Below, piece by piece: positions 7,807-12,488 of a stretch of DNA of 12,488 nt. The DNA is from an uncultured Clostridia bacterium. GTDB lineage: Bacteria; Bacillota; Clostridia; UBA1381. The position numbers were made by a program, and so were the translations under genes. The stretch covers positions 1 through 12,488 of the forward strand of contig CALXUL010000325.1 of the NCBI GenBank assembly GCA_944391635.1, read 5' to 3'. How positions within the stretch are numbered: the first letter of the stretch is position 1; each line of letters opens with the position of its first letter. The notes beneath the pieces are model-generated. The model was not told the origin of the DNA, made no database searches, and saw only the letters and a list, made by a program, of their open reading frames with translations.

Positions 7807-8484
7807 ATGAAAATATTATTTCAGGGCGATTCGGTTACCGATACCGGCCGCCTTCGTGAAGGTGCGGATTTAAATAGACAATTGGGGTGTGGGTATCCGC
7901 AGCTAATTGGCTCAAGGCTGATGTGCGATTATGACGGCGTGGAGGTTTTAAACCGGGGTATTGCCGGAAACCGTATAAATGATTTATATGGGAGATGGAT
8001 TGAGGATACGCTGAATATAGATTTTGATATACTAAGTATTCTCTGCGGGGTCAATGATATAGGCTTTGCGCTCAGGATGAACAGAGGCGCTGATGCGGAG
8101 AAATTTGAGTTTATATATAACAGGATGATATATGAAGCAAAAAAGGCAAGACCGGATAGTCTGATTGTATTATGTGAGCCGTTTTTGTTTAAGCTTGAGC
8201 GCGAGCAGGTGCCGGGTAATGAGGATATTATTGATAACTGGGATATTTGGAACGGTAATATGCAGGAGCGCAGACAAATTGTAAAAAAACTTGCCGCGGA
8301 AAACGGAGCAGTATTTGTTCCTTTTGGAGAGATGTTTGATGAGGTTTTAAAGAGCACACCGGCAATAAAATGGTCATTTGACGGGATACATGTTACCTCA
8401 GCAGGACATGAGCTGATGGCAAGAAAATGGATAGAAACAGTCTGGGAACCATATCAAAGCACAAGGGAGGAAAAAAATGTATAG
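7807..8484 (+). CDS. SGNH/GDSL-family esterase, probable carbohydrate deacetylase
   Basis: 225 residues with all SGNH blocks: GDSVTD with nucleophile S9, GIAGN with oxyanion glycine G54, GVND with N83, and FDGIHVTSAGH with D192 and H195 completing the triad. Length and layout fit small single-domain SGNH esterases. It has no signal peptide, so it acts in the cytoplasm, most likely removing acetyl or other acyl groups from imported oligosaccharides. AGAGGTG (7791-7797) precedes the ATG by 9 nt. The gene follows the beta-helix hydrolase by 16 nt, and its last 8 nt overlap the start of the GH94 gene (ATGTATAG). It clearly differs in sequence from the second SGNH esterase of the operon, sharing mainly the catalytic blocks, so the two are not a recent duplication. 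Family very sure; acyl group and substrate are inferred from context. Confidence 0.88.
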   Translation: MKILFQGDSVTDTGRLREGADLNRQLGCGYPQLIGSRLMCDYDGVEVLNRGIAGNRINDLYGRWIEDTLNIDFDILSILCGVNDIGFALRMNRGADAEKFEFIYNRMIYEAKKARPDSLIVLCEPFLFKLEREQVPGNEDIIDNWDIWNGNMQERRQIVKKLAAENGAVFVPFGEMFDEVLKSTPAIKWSFDGIHVTSAGHELMARKWIETVWEPYQSTREEKNV

Positions 8485-10714
8485 TTTTGACAACGAAAAA
8501 AAGGAGATAACATTTAGCCAGTATAATACGCCGACGCCGTGGATGAATTATTTTTCAAACGGTACATTCCATACTATGATGTCACAGGCGGGCGGCGGTG
8601 TTGCATTTTATAAAAGCCCGCAGATATGGAGAATCAACCATTACAGATTTTTTCATTTGCCTACCGACCGGAGCGGCTTTTATACTTACATAAAAGACGG
8701 ATACAGTTTTTGGTGCCCTACAAACGAACCTGCAAAAACAAAGCCGGAAAAATGGCAGGCTACTCACGGTATGGGTTATACAAGATTTGAAGCTTGCCAT
8801 AACGGCGTGAGTGTTACTGCAAGGTATTTTGTCGGAGAATTTGCAGATGCGCTTGTATGGAATTTAAAGATTAAGTCGGATACAGACAAGAAAATTACCA
8901 TTTTCCCGTATGTTGAACTTGGAATGATGGAATTTATGCGTGAGCTGCAATGGCAGTGTTACAATAAGCATCAGCTTGCCTGCTATAATATGGATGATGT
9001 ATTGGTTTATCGGTATGGCGTGGAAAGCCAGCCTAAACCCGATGAAACGCCGCTTGTGTATTTTGCATCAAATGCTCCTGTAAAAGCATTTGACTGCGAT
9101 AGAGATGAGTTTGTGGGCTCTTACCGCAGTGAAGAAAATCCTAAATGTGTTGAAGCCGGCAGCTGCACCAATTCTACTATGTACGGCGGCGACCCTTGCT
9201 TTGCGCTTGAGATAGAGTGTGATCTTAAAAAAGGCGAGGAAAAGGAGATTAATATTTTCCTTGGTACAGCAATGGATGAAGAGAAAATAAAGGCAGAAGT
9301 GCAAAAATGTAGAGCCGATGGGTTTATTGAAAAATCCTTTAATGCCTTAAGAGAGCATTGGGATGAATATCTGTCAAAGTTTAGCTGTGAAATCCCGGAT
9401 AAAGATGCCCAGACAATGATAAATATTTGGAATCCATATCAGGCGGAGCGCAATTTCCTGTTTTCAAGAAATATCAGTTATTATGCAACCGGAACATTCC
9501 GTGGAGTAGGCGTTCGTGATACGGCACAGGATATTTTGGCAATGATACCGTTTGATACAGAAAGGGCAAAGGCAAAATTAAACCTGCTGTTTACACAGCA
9601 GTATCAAGACGGACACTGTAATCATTACTGTTTCCCGACCGAGGGTTGGGAGCCTGTTACAAGAATACATTCGGATAACCATTTGTGGCTTGTTATGACA
9701 TGTTATCATATCATAATGGAAGAAGGAAAGACCGACTATCTTGATACCGAGGTAGAGTTTTATGACGGCGGCAAGGCGAGTGTATGGGAGCATATTAAGA
9801 AGTCAATAGATTTTTGTATGAATAATCTGGGCGAACATGGCTTCCCGCTTATGCTAGCGTCTGACTGGAACGATATGCTGTATAAGGTATGCCGTAAGGG
9901 CAAGGGTGAAAGTATCTGGACAAGCATGCAGCTTGGTACGGTACTTTTGCAGATAGCAGAGCTTGCAAGGCTAAAGGGTGAGGATGACAGCAGGTATCTT
10001 GAAATTTATAATAAACAGAAGGAATTGGTAAATACAGTAGCCTGGGACGGGGAATGGTACCGCAGGTGTATTACCGATGAGGGGATATTTATAGGTTCGT
10101 CAAGTGAGCCGCAGGCGAAAATCTGGCTTAATACACAGAGCTGGGCGGTTATTTCAGGAATGGGCGATAATGGCAGGATGGCTATGGACAGTGTTAAAAA
10201 ATATCTTGACACCGAACTTGGAATTAAGAAGATTGACCCGGCAATGAAAGACTATCCATCCAAAGAGGACCCGCTTACATATTATAATAAAGGCTGCGGT
10301 GAAAATGCGAGTGTGTTCTGCCATGCGAATACATGGGCAATTATTGCTGAGTGTATTTTGAAGAGACCTGAAAATGCATATAAATATTATCATCAGCTTT
10401 TGCCGATGGTTGTGCAGTCTAAGGTAGGGCAATGGCGCTATAAAGCAGAACCGTATGTTTATGCGTCAAATATTTTCGGACCTGAGAGCGATAAATTTGG
10501 GCTTGCAAATGTGAGCTGGCTGACCGGTACAGCTGCGTGGATGTATATTGCGGTTACACAGTATATGTTTGGAATTAAAGCGAGATGGGACGGCTTGGAG
10601 ATTGACCCATGCCTGCCGGAGGAAATGCTCCCGGCAAAGATTACAAGAGTTTTCAGAGGCAAAAAATACGAAATTGAGATAACTGAGAATAAAAAGCAGT
10701 TTATTAAGGCGTAG
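8477..10714 (+). CDS. GH94 family inverting disaccharide phosphorylase (cellobiose/chitobiose-phosphorylase type)
   Basis: 745 residues. The N-terminal half is the beta-sandwich domain of the family (YFSNGTFHTMMSQAGGGVAF, YFVGEFADALVWNLKI). The catalytic (alpha/alpha)6 barrel starts near 300 with NPYQAERNF and GVGVRDTAQDIL (343-354). SDWND (462-466) carries the presumed proton donor, D466. LNTQSWAVISG, VFCHANTWAI (613-622), AEPYVYASNIFGP (657-669), WLTGTAAWMY (681-690) and IDPCLP (709-714) are family signatures; R347, H616 and T683-G684 are likely phosphate-site residues by analogy. GH94 enzymes convert a beta-linked glucosyl or GlcNAc disaccharide plus phosphate into an alpha-sugar-1-phosphate and a free sugar, saving ATP. 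The length is close to chitobiose and cellobionate phosphorylases and much shorter than cyclic-glucan synthases. Motifs do not settle the specificity. GGGAGG (8465-8470) lies 6 nt before the ATG, which overlaps the preceding gene by 8 nt. Confidence 0.92.
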   Translation: MYSFDNEKKEITFSQYNTPTPWMNYFSNGTFHTMMSQAGGGVAFYKSPQIWRINHYRFFHLPTDRSGFYTYIKDGYSFWCPTNEPAKTKPEKWQATHGMGYTRFEACHNGVSVTARYFVGEFADALVWNLKIKSDTDKKITIFPYVELGMMEFMRELQWQCYNKHQLACYNMDDVLVYRYGVESQPKPDETPLVYFASNAPVKAFDCDRDEFVGSYRSEENPKCVEAGSCTNSTMYGGDPCFALEIECDLKKGEEKEINIFLGTAMDEEKIKAEVQKCRADGFIEKSFNALREHWDEYLSKFSCEIPDKDAQTMINIWNPYQAERNFLFSRNISYYATGTFRGVGVRDTAQDILAMIPFDTERAKAKLNLLFTQQYQDGHCNHYCFPTEGWEPVTRIHSDNHLWLVMTCYHIIMEEGKTDYLDTEVEFYDGGKASVWEHIKKSIDFCMNNLGEHGFPLMLASDWNDMLYKVCRKGKGESIWTSMQLGTVLLQIAELARLKGEDDSRYLEIYNKQKELVNTVAWDGEWYRRCITDEGIFIGSSSEPQAKIWLNTQSWAVISGMGDNGRMAMDSVKKYLDTELGIKKIDPAMKDYPSKEDPLTYYNKGCGENASVFCHANTWAIIAECILKRPENAYKYYHQLLPMVVQSKVGQWRYKAEPYVYASNIFGPESDKFGLANVSWLTGTAAWMYIAVTQYMFGIKARWDGLEIDPCLPEEMLPAKITRVFRGKKYEIEITENKKQFIKA

Positions 10715-10744
10715 TAAATCAAAATAAGGAAAGGATGGCTTCTT

Positions 10745-11398
10745 ATGATATTCGAAAATTATGACAGGATTGTTTTTGCCGGTGATTCGGTAACTGATAT
10801 GGGCAGCTTACAGCCGGTTGGGGAAGGCTTGGCAGATAATTTGGGGTTCGGATATGTCAGAGTTATTGAAAACCTTTTGACGGTATATTATCCAGAGCTT
10901 TATATCAGAGTTACCAACTCAGGGATATCGGGAAATACAAGCCGCGACCTTTTGGGACGGTTTGAACGTGATGTTGTTTCACTAAAACCCGATTGGGTGT
11001 CAATATGTATCGGCATAAATGATGTATGGCGTCAGTTTGATACGCCGGCTATGACGGACTGTCAGGTTATGCCGGAAGAGTATGAGAGCAATGTTGAAAA
11101 AATGATTTTGTCGGTAAAGGATAAGACAAAGGGAGTATTTATTTTATCCCCATATTATATGGAGCCAAACCGTGAAGATAAAATGCGCGCGAGAATGGAT
11201 GAATATGTAGATATTTGCCGGAAGCTTGCAGAAAAATATAATTGTATTTTTGTGGATTTCCAAAAAATGTACGAGGAATTTTGCAGTATTCGTCATTCAA
11301 CGAGTATAGCCTGGGATAGAGTGCATCCGAATCAGATGGGTGCAACATTAATGGCAAGGGAATTTTTGAAGAAAACAGGGTTTGATTTTACAAGATAG
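10745..11398 (+). CDS. axe2: Axe2-like SGNH acetylxylan/oligosaccharide esterase
   Basis: 217 residues with SGNH blocks GDSVTD (S15), GISGN (G63), GIND (N92) and AWDRVHPNQMG (D191, H194). It closely resembles, as I recall the sequence, the intracellular acetylxylan esterase Axe2 of Geobacillus stearothermophilus: shared stretches include GISGNT, KPDWVSI, IGINDVWRQ and AWDRVHP. The triad numbers S15/D191/H194 and the length (about 219 in Axe2) agree. Axe2 removes acetyl groups from xylose units of imported xylo-oligosaccharides. There is no signal peptide, so it is cytoplasmic. It is the last gene of the operon, 30 nt after the GH94 gene, with an AAGGATGG-type site at 10731-10738 and a terminator right after it. 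Its presence suggests that an acetylated sugar, perhaps xylan-derived, passes through this pathway. Family and Axe2 subgroup are well supported; activity on xylan here is inference. Confidence 0.88.
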   Translation: MIFENYDRIVFAGDSVTDMGSLQPVGEGLADNLGFGYVRVIENLLTVYYPELYIRVTNSGISGNTSRDLLGRFERDVVSLKPDWVSICIGINDVWRQFDTPAMTDCQVMPEEYESNVEKMILSVKDKTKGVFILSPYYMEPNREDKMRARMDEYVDICRKLAEKYNCIFVDFQKMYEEFCSIRHSTSIAWDRVHPNQMGATLMAREFLKKTGFDFTR

Positions 11399-11405
11399 TA
11401 ATGCG

Positions 11406-11430
11406 CGCCGCATCATATTTTGATGCGGCG
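11406..11430 (+). terminator. Operon-end hairpin terminator
   Basis: CGCCGCATCA (11406-11415) and TGATGCGGCG (11421-11430) are a perfect 10-bp inverted repeat around a 5-nt TATTT loop. The stem can extend by three more pairs with G-U wobbles (11403-11405 with 11431-11433). TTTGGT follows, so the T tract is weak. It starts 8 nt after the Axe2-like stop codon and before the next gene's own leader, as expected for an intrinsic terminator. Confidence 0.85.
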
Positions 11431-11459
11431 TGTTTGGTAAAGAAGATGATAGAATATAA

Positions 11460-11465
11460 GGGAGG
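11460..11465 (+). promoter_or_regulatory. Ribosome binding site of the downstream SLH gene
   Basis: GGGAGG is 3 nt from ATG 11469 and 12 nt from in-frame ATG 11478. The first spacing is too short and the second rather long, so the start is ambiguous by three codons. The second gives the more typical signal peptide start, MKKLTVN. Confidence 0.5.
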
Positions 11466-11477
11466 GGTATGAGTAAA

Positions 11478-12488
11478 ATGAAAAAATTGACGGTTAATTT
11501 AATTATAATTATTTTAATGATTGTATCAGTCCAGCCGGTATTTGCGGAAGATACCGAAATAGAGGGACTGCACGAGAACTGGAGCCGGCTTTTTATGACA
11601 AACTGTTTTACCGAAGAAGAAATTGCCGCTATGGATGAGGAATATATGACAGCGTGGAAAGAAAAACTGTTAAATGAAATAATCCCCTCAAGAGTAGCAC
11701 TTGGTCGGTTAGAAACCGACACTGCCGAAACAGAATATGAGTATGAATTGGAACAAGCTAAATTGGACTATTCAAACGGTTTGCGTGTAAGTATTCTTTC
11801 AACAAACAGATACGCGGAACAATATACAGAAAATGGAACCTTTGAATATTTATATAGTAATATTGAATACTGGTCTGTTCCAGGCATTTATAATTATCCT
11901 GATAAGGTTAAATTTACTATTGATGGAACTTACATTAATAATACTATTGAATATTTCGGCGATAATTATAATGGCTTTATATTACAAAACGAAGGATTTA
12001 ATTGGATAAAAAACAAGCAGAATATTCAAAATATCGCTGAAGAAAAAAATATACAATTAATTAGTAGTATAAAACTTTTTACCTTAATACACAACAATAC
12101 ATTTTTATATTTGAACAGTGATAAAGGAGAATATATTGCAATATTGTATCCTGATGATCAGCAATTTGAAACATACGAAAATATCGAGAGAATGAAACTT
12201 TATCCAGCTAAAGAAATAATGGAAGCTATAAAAAACAAAGATGAATATTCTTATATACGAAGGCAAAGGGTTGCAGAAGAAATAGCGCTAACCAAACCCA
12301 CATATCAAGCCGAGGCTGAGGCATTGCAGGCGGAGGGACTTTTATACGGGAATGAGAATGGGCTTGACCTGTTAAAGCCGCTGTCAAGGATAGAAACAGC
12401 GGCAATGCTTCTAAGGGCATTGGGTGAAAGCGAAGACGCTGATACCTCAAGTGCACAGGTATTTACCGATGTAGCGCCCACACATTGG
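11478..12488 (+). CDS. Secreted protein with C-terminal SLH sequence, 3' end beyond the window
   Basis: The frame stays open from ATG 11478 to the window edge (337 codons, no stop); ATG 11469 is an alternative start. Residues 1-23 form a signal peptide: MKK, then a long Leu/Ile-rich core, then VFA before E24. Residues 24-110 are acidic and helix-like (CFTEEEIAAMDEEYMTAW). Residues ~115-258 are Asn/Tyr/Ile-rich and match no domain I recognise. From ~273 an SLH repeat appears (YQAEAEALQAEGLLYG, KPLSRIETAAMLLRALGE). A second one seems to begin at FTDVAPTHW, at the edge. Such proteins sit on the Gram-positive surface. The gene lies after the operon terminator and is probably transcribed separately, although no convincing promoter is seen in the short gap. 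G+C falls from about 48% at the 5' end to about 24% in the middle (11821-12240) and returns to about 51% in the SLH part, hinting at a mosaic origin. Confidence 0.85.
   Translation, partial: MKKLTVNLIIIILMIVSVQPVFAEDTEIEGLHENWSRLFMTNCFTEEEIAAMDEEYMTAWKEKLLNEIIPSRVALGRLETDTAETEYEYELEQAKLDYSNGLRVSILSTNRYAEQYTENGTFEYLYSNIEYWSVPGIYNYPDKVKFTIDGTYINNTIEYFGDNYNGFILQNEGFNWIKNKQNIQNIAEEKNIQLISSIKLFTLIHNNTFLYLNSDKGEYIAILYPDDQQFETYENIERMKLYPAKEIMEAIKNKDEYSYIRRQRVAEEIALTKPTYQAEAEALQAEGLLYGNENGLDLLKPLSRIETAAMLLRALGESEDADTSSAQVFTDVAPTHW

Noticed and set aside
7929..8357. Minus-strand 142-codon frame opposite the first SGNH gene
   Set aside because: Shadow frame opposite a conserved gene with complete catalytic motifs; its product is low-complexity and has no recognisable domain.
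11434..11460. Promoter-like TTGGTA and TATAAG before the last gene
   Set aside because: The spacer is only 15 bp and the -10-like box abuts the ribosome binding site, leaving almost no leader.
11348..11722. Minus-strand 124-codon frame across the terminator and the start of the SLH gene
   Set aside because: It spans a terminator hairpin and the coding starts of well-supported + strand sequence, and shows no family motif.

Overview
The window is about 12.5 kb of moderately AT-rich DNA (roughly 40-45% G+C) and looks like a low-G+C Gram-positive of the class Clostridia. The evidence is strong AGGAGG-type ribosome binding sites, Gram-positive signal peptides, two S-layer-homology (SLH) proteins, no TonB/SusCD-like outer-membrane genes, and densely packed carbohydrate-enzyme genes. 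A genus cannot be named from the sequence alone. All genes are on the + strand. I saw no tRNA, rRNA, CRISPR or transposase.

Layout: (1) 6-2667 encodes a large secreted beta-propeller-type protein with Asp-box (BNR-like) motifs. Its reading frame is broken by a one-base shift near 2250, so its C-terminal 138 residues lie in another frame. (2) 2680-5556 encodes an SLH-anchored right-handed beta-helix protein resembling GH141-type glycosidases. Its ribosome binding site overlaps the stop codon of the broken gene, so the two were built as one transcription unit, closed by a hairpin at 5578-5616. (3) 5655-11398 is a compact four-gene operon of cytoplasmic enzymes: a GH28/GH49-like beta-helix glycosidase, an SGNH esterase, a GH94 inverting phosphorylase and a second SGNH esterase closely resembling Geobacillus Axe2 acetylxylan esterase. 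The genes are 16 nt apart, overlapping by 8 nt, and 30 nt apart. A perfect 10-bp hairpin at 11406-11430 closes the operon. (4) From 11478 a new secreted protein with C-terminal SLH sequence runs off the window; its middle third is strikingly AT-rich.

Reading the genes together: the SLH beta-helix protein would cut or trim an acetylated plant-type polysaccharide at the cell surface, and the oligosaccharides would be imported by a transporter not in this window. In the cytoplasm the two SGNH esterases would remove acyl groups, the GH28/GH49-like enzyme would hydrolyse the chain, and the GH94 enzyme would phosphorolyse a beta-linked disaccharide to a sugar-1-phosphate. The enzyme families are well supported by visible motifs. 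The substrate is not known. The combination (GH28/49-like + two different SGNH esterases + GH94 next to an SLH-GH141-like protein) is the most interesting system-level observation.
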